In this document: positions 42,148 through 51,753 of the stretch, piece by piece | How the letters are laid out: every line of letters starts with the position of its first letter | Position numbering within the stretch: position 1 is the stretch's first letter | Assembly (NCBI RefSeq): GCF_023897015.1 | Contig: NZ_JAMHFY010000008.1 | Location: 1-64,000, forward strand | Reading direction: 5' to 3' | DNA: 64,000 bases | From: Desulfosporosinus nitroreducens | Lineage (GTDB): Bacteria > Bacillota > Desulfitobacteriia > Desulfitobacteriales > Desulfitobacteriaceae | The notes under the pieces: generated by a model | The model's database searches: none | What the model was told of the DNA's origin: nothing | Seen by the model: the letters and a program-made list of their open reading frames with translations, nothing else | Translations under genes and position numbers: made by a program

Positions 42148-43528
42148 CCTTGAAGGGCAAAGGGTATCCGTTGCCCTGGAAAGCAACCCCTTTGATTTTG
42201 ACCCTCAGACTTTATTTTCATTAGCGGCTAGAAAGAATAAGAAACGAGGGTTCTTATTTGTAAGCAACGTTCTTGGTAAACATGTGCCTGTTGATCCTTT
42301 CGTCCCTTTGCTTGCAGGGTTTGCGCTTGCTGTACAATTCATGAGTAAGATACATAACATCAATCATGTCCATACCCAAGCAATTATACAGGCCCTGAAG
42401 AAGAATGAGGATACGAGAAAGGTTTATGAATCCGTAATCACAAAATCGCGCTTTGCCTTGCCCCTGGAAACATTATTTATTGGCTTCGCCGAAACAGCGA
42501 CAGGACTGGGGCATGCAGTGTTTAGTTTGTTTGATAATGCATATTACCTTCATACAACACGTGAAGAAATACCGCTGTTGCCGGTTGAACTTGACTTTAG
42601 TGAAGACCATTCCCATGCTGTTAATCATCGGTGTTATCCGATAGACTCTGAGTTACTTAGAAATCCAAAAACTGTCGTTCTCGTTGATGATGAGATTACG
42701 ACGGGAAATACTGCTTTAAATATAATTAGGGCAATTCATTTGAAATTTCCCAAAACGAATTATGTTGTCTTATCCCTCTTAGATTGGAGAACGAGAGAAG
42801 AAAGGGACAATTATAAAAAGCTGGAGCAACAGTTGGATATTAGAATTGATACTATTTCCCTTTTAGAAGGGGAAATAGAGGTTAGCGGCCAACCCTTTTG
42901 TGAGCAAATGGGTCAAAGGGACCTTGTGTCAGAGACTGATTTCCCATTCCCAGAAGGTTTCCCTTTGAATCAAGAACAAAAATTCCTCAACATGCAGGAT
43001 GTGATTTCGGTTTTTTCCGTAGATTCAAGGGGTAACAGCAGCCTGTCACCGTATCTAAGGTTAACAGGGAGATTTGGACTGTCAAGCAGGGAGGACCGGG
43101 AAATTCTGCCTTTGGCAAAGAGGATTGCTGAATCACTAAAGTGCGATAGGGCAGGTGGAAAAACTCTTTGCCTGGGAACCGGCGAATTTATATATTTGCC
43201 CATGCTCATCTCAGCTTATATGGGAAATGGAATAAGGTATCATTCCACTACGAGGAGTCCAATCTATCCCTTTCCTAAAGCTCAGTATGGGATTCAAAAT
43301 GGTTTTGCCTATAACTGTCCTGACAATGAGAGTATCACTAATTACGTTTATAATCTCCCCTTAAACTATTATGATGAGGTGTATTTGTTCCTTGAAAGAG
43401 AAGTTAGTCCCGAGGGATTAAATTCCTTGTTGAATGTCTTTCATAAGATAGGTATACCACGACTGGTTTTAGTTATTAGTTCTTCCAGAGCCATCCAAGA
43501 CTATTTTGTTAAGCAGCAATTAGCATAA
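42098..43528 (+). CDS. Phosphoribosyltransferase-TRSP domain protein of a Ter cluster
   Basis: A 476-residue cytoplasmic protein. The N-terminal half is an orotate-PRTase-related domain with the PRPP loop VVLVDDEITTGNT (about 200-212); the C-terminal part (about 290-476) corresponds to the TRSP module that accompanies it in Ter operons. ATG 42098 is preferred since ATGGAGTG supplies its ribosome site. It overlaps the previous gene by 50 nt. It is proposed in the literature to make a nucleotide-like metabolite; the product is unknown. Confidence 0.82.
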   Translation: MNNTISSASSPKIYTYNLEGQRVSVALESNPFDFDPQTLFSLAARKNKKRGFLFVSNVLGKHVPVDPFVPLLAGFALAVQFMSKIHNINHVHTQAIIQALKKNEDTRKVYESVITKSRFALPLETLFIGFAETATGLGHAVFSLFDNAYYLHTTREEIPLLPVELDFSEDHSHAVNHRCYPIDSELLRNPKTVVLVDDEITTGNTALNIIRAIHLKFPKTNYVVLSLLDWRTREERDNYKKLEQQLDIRIDTISLLEGEIEVSGQPFCEQMGQRDLVSETDFPFPEGFPLNQEQKFLNMQDVISVFSVDSRGNSSLSPYLRLTGRFGLSSREDREILPLAKRIAESLKCDRAGGKTLCLGTGEFIYLPMLISAYMGNGIRYHSTTRSPIYPFPKAQYGIQNGFAYNCPDNESITNYVYNLPLNYYDEVYLFLEREVSPEGLNSLLNVFHKIGIPRLVLVISSSRAIQDYFVKQQLA

Positions 43529-43555
43529 TGAAAAAAGAAAAGAGGTGACTGTTAG

Positions 43556-44674
43556 GTGAACGATAAGCTCTTCACTCATCCCATTCCTGAACCCGTGCCA
43601 ATAGGATGTTATAACCCTAAAGATGTCGTTTTTTTACTTAAAAATCTTAATGGCTTATTGACAGAGACTGATCTTCAAACTCGTGAGCAAAAAATTCAGT
43701 CTGGCGGTCATTATTCAGAAATGTTGCCGATAGAATATGAACCAACCAAGGACTATCTCGATCTTTTCTATCAAACACTTCATGAGAGTGCGACTAAAGT
43801 TGCCAAGGCAGTGGGTATAGTGTCAGAACGTATTTTTCAGAATAACGGACCAAAGATGGTGCTTGTTTCTTTGGCACGTGCAGGAACTCCCATTGGAATC
43901 CTTATTAAACGTTACCTCTTAGAAAAAAAGGGCTTAGATCTGCCTCATTACAGCATTTCAATTATTCGAGGCAGAGGTATTGATGAGAATGCGATACTAT
44001 ATATTCTTCAGAATCACAGGGGTGCAAAAATTCAGTTTGTTGATGGTTGGACGGGCAAAGGGGCAATAACCGAAGTTTTAAGGCAAGCGTGCGCAGATTT
44101 TAAAGCTAAATACCAGTTCGAATTAGATAGTGATTTAGCAGTCCTTGCAGATCCAGGGCACTGTGTGAAAACATTTGGAACAAGAGAGGACTTTTTAATC
44201 CCTAGTGCTTGTCTGAATTCAACCGTCTCGGGGCTGGTTAGTCGCACTGTATTTCGGACTGATCTAATTGGAGATAAAGAATTCCACGGGGCAAGATTTT
44301 ATGAAGAACTTCTAAAAGGAGAAGTGTCTAATCTTTTCGTAGATACAATTTCTAAGGAATTTAAAGAGCTGAAACTGCAAGATGCGAAATTCCAGAATAT
44401 TGATGACAATGCTGAGGTCTCTTGGCAAGGCTTAAAATCATTAACAACGATCAAAGAGAAGTATGGGATTAAAGATATCAACTTTATTAAACCTGGTATT
44501 GGAGAAACAACGAGAGTTCTTTTAAGGCGATTACCGGATAGGGTTTTAGTAGATAGTATTGAGAACACCAAATTGAAACATATTATGTTGCTTTGTGAGG
44601 ATAAAGGAGTTCCGGTTGAAGAGTATCCTTATCTTACCTACTCGTGTTGCGGCATAGTTAAACAAATATCATGA
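43556..44674 (+). CDS. StiP-like PELOTA/PRTase-fold protein of a Ter cluster
   Basis: A 372-residue protein matching the 'cysteine protease StiP' family that is found only in Ter-type operons. Visible are LVSLARAGTPIGILIKRYL, IIRGRGIDENA, FVDGWTGKGAI and a C-terminal PELOTA-like RNA-binding module ending in TYSCCGIVKQ. GTG 43556 follows GAGGTGAC. It overlaps the HAD gene by ATGA. The name implies protease activity, which is not shown. Confidence 0.8.
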   Translation: MNDKLFTHPIPEPVPIGCYNPKDVVFLLKNLNGLLTETDLQTREQKIQSGGHYSEMLPIEYEPTKDYLDLFYQTLHESATKVAKAVGIVSERIFQNNGPKMVLVSLARAGTPIGILIKRYLLEKKGLDLPHYSISIIRGRGIDENAILYILQNHRGAKIQFVDGWTGKGAITEVLRQACADFKAKYQFELDSDLAVLADPGHCVKTFGTREDFLIPSACLNSTVSGLVSRTVFRTDLIGDKEFHGARFYEELLKGEVSNLFVDTISKEFKELKLQDAKFQNIDDNAEVSWQGLKSLTTIKEKYGIKDINFIKPGIGETTRVLLRRLPDRVLVDSIENTKLKHIMLLCEDKGVPVEEYPYLTYSCCGIVKQIS

Positions 44675-45507
44675 TGAATAAAAAGATGTTTGCGAGCGAT
44701 CTTGATCAAACTTTGATTTATTCATACCGATCAATTATCAACGAAAAGGTTGAGGTGCAAACCCGTCCGGTTGAATGGTTCGAGGATCGATATATTTCTT
44801 ATATGACTGAAAGCGCCCTAGCTAAATTACAGCAGATTTCTCGAGAGTTTCTTTTCGTGCCAGTAACAACTCGAACTAAACTTCAATATCAGAGGATAAA
44901 CTTTCTTGAATATAACATTTCATATCAATACGCTGTAACTAGTAATGGCGGAACAATCTTTTATAACGGGATTGAAGATCAAGACTGGATGCGAAAAATT
45001 TCTGCTTCTAAAGATAATTGTTTGGAAGCAGAGGATCTCATCAGTAGGTTTAATGAAATAAGACATCCTTCATGGGTAAATCCGGATTCCGGTAAATTAG
45101 CGGATGACTTATTTTTTTACTGTTTAATAGAACGTGAAAAAATTCCCATAGCCGAGTTAGCAGCCTTTAAACTATGGGCGAGGGATAAAAACTGGGAGTT
45201 ATCTATTCAAGGGAGAAAGCTTTATTTAGTTCCCATGAATGTCAATAAGAACGCGGCTGTCCAATATATCAGAGCAAAGGAAGGGATTGACCTGGTTATA
45301 GCAGCGGGAGATTCCTTGCTGGATCTGGATATGCTAAAAGCTGCAGATTTTGCTGTCGCACCAGCACATGGAGAATTATATTCCCTTTATTCACAGAGAA
45401 ATTCTGACTTGGAAATGATAAGATTTACTGAGAAAAGTGGAATTAAAGCTGGAGAAGAGATTTTAGATTGTGTTGATGGTACCCTGTCCCAGGGGTTAGT
45501 AGTATAA
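44671..45507 (+). CDS. HAD-superfamily hydrolase of a Ter cluster
   Basis: A 278-residue phosphatase-like protein of the Cof-type HAD group: motif I FASDLDQTLIY with the nucleophile Asp, motif II region VPVTTRTKLQ, and motif III/IV LVIAAGDSLLDLDML. It is the last of four genes that always travel together in Ter systems and may dephosphorylate their nucleotide-like product. 45508-45794 has no gene. Confidence 0.87.
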   Translation: MMNKKMFASDLDQTLIYSYRSIINEKVEVQTRPVEWFEDRYISYMTESALAKLQQISREFLFVPVTTRTKLQYQRINFLEYNISYQYAVTSNGGTIFYNGIEDQDWMRKISASKDNCLEAEDLISRFNEIRHPSWVNPDSGKLADDLFFYCLIEREKIPIAELAAFKLWARDKNWELSIQGRKLYLVPMNVNKNAAVQYIRAKEGIDLVIAAGDSLLDLDMLKAADFAVAPAHGELYSLYSQRNSDLEMIRFTEKSGIKAGEEILDCVDGTLSQGLVV

Positions 45508-45794
45508 AATTCATATTAATTGTAAAATATATAATGGTAAACATTGGGTGGAGAGGTAAAATAACTATGTAATAATAAAGGTGATTACTAATTAATGAAT
45601 TATTAATTGCTGGTTGCAAAATATGTGAAAGTTATGTGAAACATTATGTTTTGGGTTTTTCCCCAAAGCTTTCCTGTGGTAAGATACAAGTATTCCATTA
45701 TTTTCACATTTTGCTTGAAGAAATAAAGGAAAAAATGAAGAAGTAGAGAAGACAGATGATATAATACCTGGTATCTAAAAAAGGGGGATTCATA

Positions 45795-46412
45795 GTGGGA
45801 ATTAATTTGCAAAAAGGGCAAAAGATTGATTTAACAAAAGGAAATCCTGGCTTATCAAAAATAATGGTAGGCTTAGGATGGGATGAAGTATCGAAACCGA
45901 AATCGGGAGGACTCCTTGGAGGCCTTTTCGGAGGGGGCAGCGGCGGAAGCGCTTCAATTGACTGTGACGCATCTGCAATCCTTCTCGATCAACAAGAAAA
46001 GCTTACTTCTAAAGATCGCTTGGTCTACTTTGGTAATCTGCAAAGCGGTGACAAGAGTGTAAAACATAGTGGAGATAATCTAACGGGTGCTGGGGATGGA
46101 GACGATGAGCAAATTAATGTGGAACTAAGCAGTGTCCCTAGCAGTGTACAAAAAATTGTTTTCGTGGTGAATATTTATGATTGTATTAAACGCAAACAGG
46201 ACTTTGGGCTGATTTCCAATGCCTTTATTAGGGTAGTTAATCCAGTAAATGGGCAAGAATTTTGTCGTTACAATCTAACTGAAAGCTATGCTGGCAAAAC
46301 GAGCTTAGTGGTTGCAGAAGTATATCGTCACAACAATGAGTGGAAATTCGCCGCCATTGGTGAAGGTACGAATGATGCATCCTTAAGTGAACTTATCCGT
46401 CGATATCAATAG
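45795..46412 (+). CDS. TerD-family protein with Gly-rich insert
   Basis: A 205-residue TerD domain protein. It starts with [18 protein letters not shown] and holds the calcium-binding signature [15 protein letters not shown]. Unlike its two neighbours it has an insert around residues 35-55 rich in Gly and Ser ([15 protein letters not shown]), and the usual DLD at the first metal site is changed to IDCDAS. TerD proteins are linked to tellurite and general envelope or DNA stress. GTG 45795 follows AAGGGGG. Confidence 0.93.
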   Translation: MGINLQKGQKIDLTKGNPGLSKIMVGLGWDEVSKPKSGGLLGGLFGGGSGGSASIDCDASAILLDQQEKLTSKDRLVYFGNLQSGDKSVKHSGDNLTGAGDGDDEQINVELSSVPSSVQKIVFVVNIYDCIKRKQDFGLISNAFIRVVNPVNGQEFCRYNLTESYAGKTSLVVAEVYRHNNEWKFAAIGEGTNDASLSELIRRYQ

Positions 46413-46441
46413 TTTCAAAAAATATTAAGGGGGATAATAAA

Positions 46442-47020
46442 ATGGCAATTAGTTTACAAAAAGGTCAAAAAGTAGATCTTACCAAAACAAACCCGGGTCT
46501 AACGAAAATTATTATTGGATTGGGTTGGGATGTCAACAAGTATGATGGCGGTAAGGATTTTGATTTAGATTCCTCTGTCTTTATGTTAAATCCTGAAGGA
46601 AAAGTCACAGATGAAAAAAACTTTGTCTTTTTTAACAACCCAAAGAGTCCTGACGGTTCAGTGACACATACTGGCGACAATCGTTCTGGTGCTGGTGATG
46701 GGGATGATGAGCAAATCAAGGTTGACTTAGCACTCGTCTCTAGTAATGTATCCAAGGTTACCTTTGCGATTACAATTCATGAAGCCCAAGAGCGCAGTCA
46801 AAATTTTGGACAAGTTTCCAACGCCTATGTACGAGTTTTAAATGAAGCATCTGGTGAAGAGTTAATTCGTTACGACCTCGGTGAAGACTTCTCAGTTGAG
46901 ACAGCCGTTGTGGTGGGTGAGCTTTATCGGAATAATGCAGAGTGGAAGTTTAATGCCATCGGCAGCGGTTACCAAAACGGCTTAGCCGGATTGTGTAAAG
47001 ATTTCGGATTAGACGTATAA
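46442..47020 (+). CDS. TerD-family protein
   Basis: A 192-residue canonical Ter[28 protein letters not shown] and the calcium-binding loop [15 protein letters not shown], ending with [11 protein letters not shown]. It lies 29 nt after the first TerD gene. The gap after it (47021-47166) has a short tandem GGAGGTC repeat and no gene. Confidence 0.95.
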   Translation: MAISLQKGQKVDLTKTNPGLTKIIIGLGWDVNKYDGGKDFDLDSSVFMLNPEGKVTDEKNFVFFNNPKSPDGSVTHTGDNRSGAGDGDDEQIKVDLALVSSNVSKVTFAITIHEAQERSQNFGQVSNAYVRVLNEASGEELIRYDLGEDFSVETAVVVGELYRNNAEWKFNAIGSGYQNGLAGLCKDFGLDV

Positions 47021-47166
47021 ATCGGAGGTCGGAGGTCAGAAGCCAGAGGTCGGATGAGTAACAGCTTTATTTCATCTAAAGATTTGATATTAAGCTTTAG
47101 TCAATTGGTTTTCTAACTTCAATTTGATATAAAGTATGTCCTAAATGAATAATAAGAGGTGTTTTT

Positions 47167-47751
47167 ATGGCAGTCATTAGTCTTCAAAAAGGACAAAAGA
47201 TTGACTTAACTAAGGGAAACCCTGGTCTAACGAAGATCATTGTCGGATTAGGTTGGGATACCAACAAGTATTCTGGCGGGTCGGATTTTGACTTGGATGC
47301 CTCGGTGTTCTTACTTGATAAAAATGGTAAAGCCGGTGGTATTGAAGATTTCATATATTACAACAACCTCGTTGGGGGTAACGGATCAGTACAACATACA
47401 GGCGACAATCTTACTGGAGCAGGTGATGGAGATGATGAACAAGTTAATGTTGATCTGGCCACAGTACCTGCCCATGTAGAAAAGATTGCTTTTACAGTTA
47501 CAATTCATGATGCAGCACAAAGATCGCAGAACTTTGGTCAAGTATCAAATGCATTTGTGCGCGTTATAAACGAAACCAATGGACAAGAAGTCATGCGATA
47601 TGATTTAGGAGAAGATTTCTCGGTTGAAACAGCGCTTGTAGTTTGCGAACTTTATCGTCACCAAGGAGAATGGAAGTTTAATGCTATCGGCAGTGGTTTC
47701 TCAGGGGGATTGGCTGCCCTTTGCGCAAACTATGGTTTACAAGTAGGTTAA
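47167..47751 (+). CDS. TerD-family protein (TerE-like)
   Basis: A 194-residue TerD paralog, strongly similar to the preceding one, with [25 protein letters not shown] and [18 protein letters not shown]. The three paralogs probably arose by tandem duplication and act together with the upstream metabolite genes in one stress response. Confidence 0.95.
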   Translation: MAVISLQKGQKIDLTKGNPGLTKIIVGLGWDTNKYSGGSDFDLDASVFLLDKNGKAGGIEDFIYYNNLVGGNGSVQHTGDNLTGAGDGDDEQVNVDLATVPAHVEKIAFTVTIHDAAQRSQNFGQVSNAFVRVINETNGQEVMRYDLGEDFSVETALVVCELYRHQGEWKFNAIGSGFSGGLAALCANYGLQVG

Positions 47752-47762
47752 ACGTATATATT

Positions 47763-47797
47763 AAGAGACGCATCCATGATTTGGGGGCGTCTCTTTT
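47763..47797 (+). terminator. Ter operon terminator
   Basis: AAGAGACGC pairs with GCGTCTCTT and is followed by a T run. Confidence 0.85.
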
Positions 47798-48073
47798 CAT
47801 TCGGTCGTTAACCAAAGAGACATTCCAGCTGGCGTCAAAAGGCTTGAGCTAAAGGATTTTACAAATATCTTAGGAAGATTGTCTTGAAAATGTTGATAAC
47901 ATGGGAAATAAGCTGTTATACGCGCAAATACGACGGAATATTATGATTTTTGGCTTAGAAAGGCTATTTTTGCTGATTGATCTTTATGAAGTAGTTGCTT
48001 ATGATTAAATTCACATTATCTGCTAATATTAGGATAAATATATTAATTTATACAATTTGGAAGGGGGGTAGAA

Positions 48074-50125
48074 ATGCCAGTATCTGATGAATTATTATTT
48101 GTATTTATGTTAGGATCTCTGTTATTAGGAGCCATACTCTCTTATGTCCTGCAAAAGAAACCACACATAAGTATTTTAATGGGTTATTCGTTTGCCAGTT
48201 TGGCTAGCCTGTCTGGTATAATTTTAGGTCCGACACTCTTGTTGTCTGAGCGCTCGTTAGAAATAATCTTGCCTTGGTCAATTTTTGGGACTGCCCTTCA
48301 ATTTAGTGTTGACCCTTTAACAGCGTTTTTTATTACGGTTATCTCGGTCCTCGGTCTATCGGCGTCTATCTTTTCTTATGGCTATGCCAGAGCTTATATT
48401 GGCAAACAAAATGTAGGAGTTTTGGGGTTATTTTATAACCTTTTTATCTTATCGATGTTAGCCCTAGTGTCCAGCAGTAATACATTTATGTTTCTGTTTT
48501 TTTGGGAGATAATGTCTCTAGTGTCTTATTTCTTGGTAGTATTTGAACATCAGGATTCTCGAGTTCGCCGGGCTGGTTTTATTTATATAGTGATGACACA
48601 TATTGGCACAGCGTTTTTAATTATCGCATTTTTACTTTTATATAAAGAAACAGGCAGTTATCTTCTTTTTAGTCAATACGCTGGTATATCGCAAAATCTT
48701 TCCCCAACTATGAAATCTGTTATCTTTATTCTAGTCACCCTTGGATTTGGGACTAAAGCAGGCATTGTACCCTTACATATTTGGTTACCTAAAGCTCACC
48801 CTGCTGCTCCAAGCAATGTTTCAGCCCTCATGTCCGGAATAATGCTAAAAACAGCGATTTATGGATTTATTAGAATCACCTTTGGGGTCTTAGGGACCGG
48901 CCCTCTTTGGTGGGGGGTATTAATCCTCATTATTGGGGCAGTATCAGCCTTACTGGGGGTTATGTATGCCTTAATGGAGCATGATATTAAACGTTTGTTG
49001 GCCTACCATAGCGTAGAGAATATCGGAATAATTTTATTAGGTATCGGCTCCGCTCTTATTTTTGTTAGCGATGGCCGCCATCATCTTGCTATGATCGGTT
49101 TGACAGCGGGCTTATTTCATACGTTCAATCATGCGGTTTTCAAAGGTTTACTCTTTTTAGGAGCCGGAGCGGTTCATTATGCGACACATACGAGAGACAT
49201 AGAAGAAATGGGTGGGCTTTTAAAAAGAATGCCATGGACGGGATTCTTTTTTCTTATTGGGTCAATTTCAATCTCCGCTATCCCTCCTTTCAATGGTTTC
49301 GCCAGCGAGTGGATGACTTTCCAATCATTATTGGGCTTGGGTACGGCAAATCTGGGAGCGGGCATTAATATTATGGGACCAGTTCTAGCAGCTGCTTTAG
49401 CCTTAACAGGTGCTCTGGCCGCTGCCTGTTTTGTCAAAGCCTTCGGGATTATGTTTCTTGCCTTACCTCGCAGTACCAAGGCGGAAAAGGCCAAAGAAGT
49501 ACCTCGCACAATGCTGGTTGGCATGGGTCTATTAGCTTCATTATGCTTTCTCTTTGGGGTTGTGCCCTCGTTGGTTATTGACCTATTGAGTCCTGTTACG
49601 GCTAGCCTCCTTAGTGTAGTAACGATTCAGATGGGTGGGTATCGTTGGCTGGCCATTACTTCGCTTATCGAGCAGGGGACAGTTCTTGGAGCCACTTCCA
49701 TATCCCCTGTAATTATACTGACTGTTTTGATGTTAAGTGCTTTGTCAGTTTATTTAATTTTCAATAGATTTGGCAAGTTTAGAAATACTCGAATTGATGA
49801 AACCTGGAATTGCGGGGTAGCTCAAACTTCCAATATGGAGTATACTGCCACCTCTTTTTCTAAACCCATCCGAATCATGTTTCGAGCAATATTGCGGCCA
49901 ACTAGAAAGATCGAGAAAGAATATGTTCTTAAACCGTATTTTACCAGTCGTATCAAATATAAAGGGGGCATTAAACCCTTTTTTGAAGATACTCTTTACA
50001 GACCTCAATTTAAATTTTTCTTAAAATTGGCAAATAAATTTACGGTATTACAATCCGGAAGTATTCAGCTTTATTTATCGTATATCTTTGTTACCTTGGT
50101 TGTACTGCTTATTTTTGCGAGATAG
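48074..50125 (+). CDS. hyfB: Hydrogenase 4 subunit HyfB-like (NuoL/M-type ion pump)
   Basis: A 683-residue antiporter-like membrane protein with about 15 helices, related to NuoL and MrpA. Key ion-path residues lie in FWEIMSLVSYFLV (Glu), LGFGTKAGIVPLHIWLPKAHPAAPS (Lys/His) and LMEHDIKRLLAYHSVENIGII (Lys). It starts the hyf operon with AAGGGGGGT before ATG 48074. The C-terminal 90 residues form a soluble or amphipathic tail typical of HyfB. No clear sigma-54 site upstream (47798-48073). Confidence 0.93.
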   Translation: MPVSDELLFVFMLGSLLLGAILSYVLQKKPHISILMGYSFASLASLSGIILGPTLLLSERSLEIILPWSIFGTALQFSVDPLTAFFITVISVLGLSASIFSYGYARAYIGKQNVGVLGLFYNLFILSMLALVSSSNTFMFLFFWEIMSLVSYFLVVFEHQDSRVRRAGFIYIVMTHIGTAFLIIAFLLLYKETGSYLLFSQYAGISQNLSPTMKSVIFILVTLGFGTKAGIVPLHIWLPKAHPAAPSNVSALMSGIMLKTAIYGFIRITFGVLGTGPLWWGVLILIIGAVSALLGVMYALMEHDIKRLLAYHSVENIGIILLGIGSALIFVSDGRHHLAMIGLTAGLFHTFNHAVFKGLLFLGAGAVHYATHTRDIEEMGGLLKRMPWTGFFFLIGSISISAIPPFNGFASEWMTFQSLLGLGTANLGAGINIMGPVLAAALALTGALAAACFVKAFGIMFLALPRSTKAEKAKEVPRTMLVGMGLLASLCFLFGVVPSLVIDLLSPVTASLLSVVTIQMGGYRWLAITSLIEQGTVLGATSISPVIILTVLMLSALSVYLIFNRFGKFRNTRIDETWNCGVAQTSNMEYTATSFSKPIRIMFRAILRPTRKIEKEYVLKPYFTSRIKYKGGIKPFFEDTLYRPQFKFFLKLANKFTVLQSGSIQLYLSYIFVTLVVLLIFAR

Positions 50126-50136
50126 GAGGGGATTAT

Positions 50137-51084
50137 GTGCTTCGGGAAGCAGCTGTCGGTGCTTATCAAATGCTCTTGATTGTATTATTTGCACCTTTAC
50201 TCACAGGAATAATCAAGAAGACTAAGGCTTTTTTTCAAACACGTAAGGGGCCTAGTGTTTTTCAACCCTATTATGATCTTTATAAATATATGCAAAAAGA
50301 GTCGGTGGTATCAGAACATGCTTCATGGATTTTTAGAGTAACTCCTCATATTTATCTCACTTCGATGTTAATGGCAGCCGCAATAGTTCCGGTAGTAGCA
50401 ACTAAAAGCTTTTTAGGCTTCACTGGGGATCTCATTCTTATCATTTACCTCTTCGCTCTTGCTCGATTTTTCTTGGCTCTGGCAGGTTTAGATGCCGGAA
50501 GTGCTTTTGGCGGAATGGGCAGCAGCAGGGAAATGGCCGTTGCCGCAATCTCAGAGCCAGCGTTTATGTTGCCGCTCTTTACTATGGCAGTTGCTGCGGG
50601 GACGACAAACCTGACGGGAATTGTACAAAGTGTTATCAATGGCGGAGAGGGGGTCTTAACCCTCGCTCATCTAATGTCGTTTGTGGCTTTATTTATTGTG
50701 GCTGTTGCGGAAACCGGGCGAATTCCGGTCGATAATCCAGATACTCATTTAGAGTTAACCATGATCCATGAAGGCATGATGTTGGAATACTCAGGTAAGA
50801 ATCTAGCGTTGCTGTCAGTGGCTGTTTCGATTAAACAGTTGCTGATCTTTACATTGCTGGTTAATATCTTTTTCCCCTGGGGAATAGCTTCCGTCTTTGG
50901 GATAGGAGCTTTGATTTTAGGCACCCTGGTGTTTATTTTAAAAGTAACAGTCATAGGGATAATCATGGCTATTGTAGAAACTTCTTTCGCTAAAACCAGG
51001 TTATTTAAGGTACCCGATTTACTCCTGGGATCCTTTTTAATAGGCTTAATAGGACTCGTTTCTAAGTTTGTGTTCAGGGGGTAA
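50137..51084 (+). CDS. hyfC: Hydrogenase 4 subunit HyfC-like (NuoH-type)
   Basis: A 315-residue membrane subunit with eight helices, homologous to NuoH. The loop QTRKGPSVFQPYYDLYKYMQKE and the acidic motif VAETGRIPVDNPDTHLELTMIHEGM are diagnostic. It links the hydrogenase module to the ion-pumping arm. GTG 50137 follows AGGAGGGG, 11 nt after hyfB. Confidence 0.95.
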   Translation: MLREAAVGAYQMLLIVLFAPLLTGIIKKTKAFFQTRKGPSVFQPYYDLYKYMQKESVVSEHASWIFRVTPHIYLTSMLMAAAIVPVVATKSFLGFTGDLILIIYLFALARFFLALAGLDAGSAFGGMGSSREMAVAAISEPAFMLPLFTMAVAAGTTNLTGIVQSVINGGEGVLTLAHLMSFVALFIVAVAETGRIPVDNPDTHLELTMIHEGMMLEYSGKNLALLSVAVSIKQLLIFTLLVNIFFPWGIASVFGIGALILGTLVFILKVTVIGIIMAIVETSFAKTRLFKVPDLLLGSFLIGLIGLVSKFVFRG

Positions 51085-51089
51085 TTTAC

Positions 51090-51749
51090 GTGGAAATGCA
51101 AAATTATCAGGGCCTCGTTAATTTCTTAATAGAGCTTGTCTTAGCAACTGTCTTTTTAATCATTATTGCCCGCCGGTTTAATAATGTGATTATGGCGGTG
51201 ATTATCCAAGGAGTTTTACTCGGGGTTTTATGTATTGCGTTGGGATGGGCGACTGGGAATTATGAGATGTATATCGCTGCGTTACTAACATTAGTGGTGA
51301 AAGCGGGGATAATTCCGTTTGTTCTAAATAAAGCTGTCCATAAAGTGGCAATCAACAGGGCAGTAGAATCCTTTCTAAGCTTGAAACTAATGTTTTTGTT
51401 TGCCTTTTGTCTCGTTTTCACATCTTATTTAGCGACTGGGCAAGTCATTGGAAACGGATCTGGTCTTATTCACGAGGCGTTGCCAGCTGCCATCTCCATG
51501 ATGCTGATTGGGTTGTTTCTCATGATAAATCTAAAGTTTCCAATTATGCAAATCGTAGGCTTAGTTGTCATAGAAAATGGAATCTTTTTGGCTGGGATTG
51601 GTACAACCCATGGTATGCCTTTGGTTGTTGAGCTGGGAATCTTCATGGATATTTTAGTAGGTGTTTTAATCATGGGTGTGTTAGTGTTCCAAATTAATAG
51701 GAGCTTTGACACGATTGACACAAAAAATCTAAGGAATTTACGGGGTTGA
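51090..51749 (+). CDS. hyfE: Hydrogenase 4 subunit HyfE-like (NuoK-type)
   Basis: A 219-residue protein of six to seven helices; the C-terminal half resembles NuoK (LMINLKFPIMQIVGLVVIENGIFLAGIG, with a membrane Glu). It lies 5 nt after hyfC. Part of the membrane domain, likely in proton translocation. Confidence 0.9.
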   Translation: MEMQNYQGLVNFLIELVLATVFLIIIARRFNNVIMAVIIQGVLLGVLCIALGWATGNYEMYIAALLTLVVKAGIIPFVLNKAVHKVAINRAVESFLSLKLMFLFAFCLVFTSYLATGQVIGNGSGLIHEALPAAISMMLIGLFLMINLKFPIMQIVGLVVIENGIFLAGIGTTHGMPLVVELGIFMDILVGVLIMGVLVFQINRSFDTIDTKNLRNLRG

Positions 51750-51753
51750 TTGT

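Noticed and set aside
47031-47056. Short GGAGGTC tandem repeats between two TerD genes
   Set aside because: Only three imperfect units; could be simple slippage and shows no structure or conservation that I can test.
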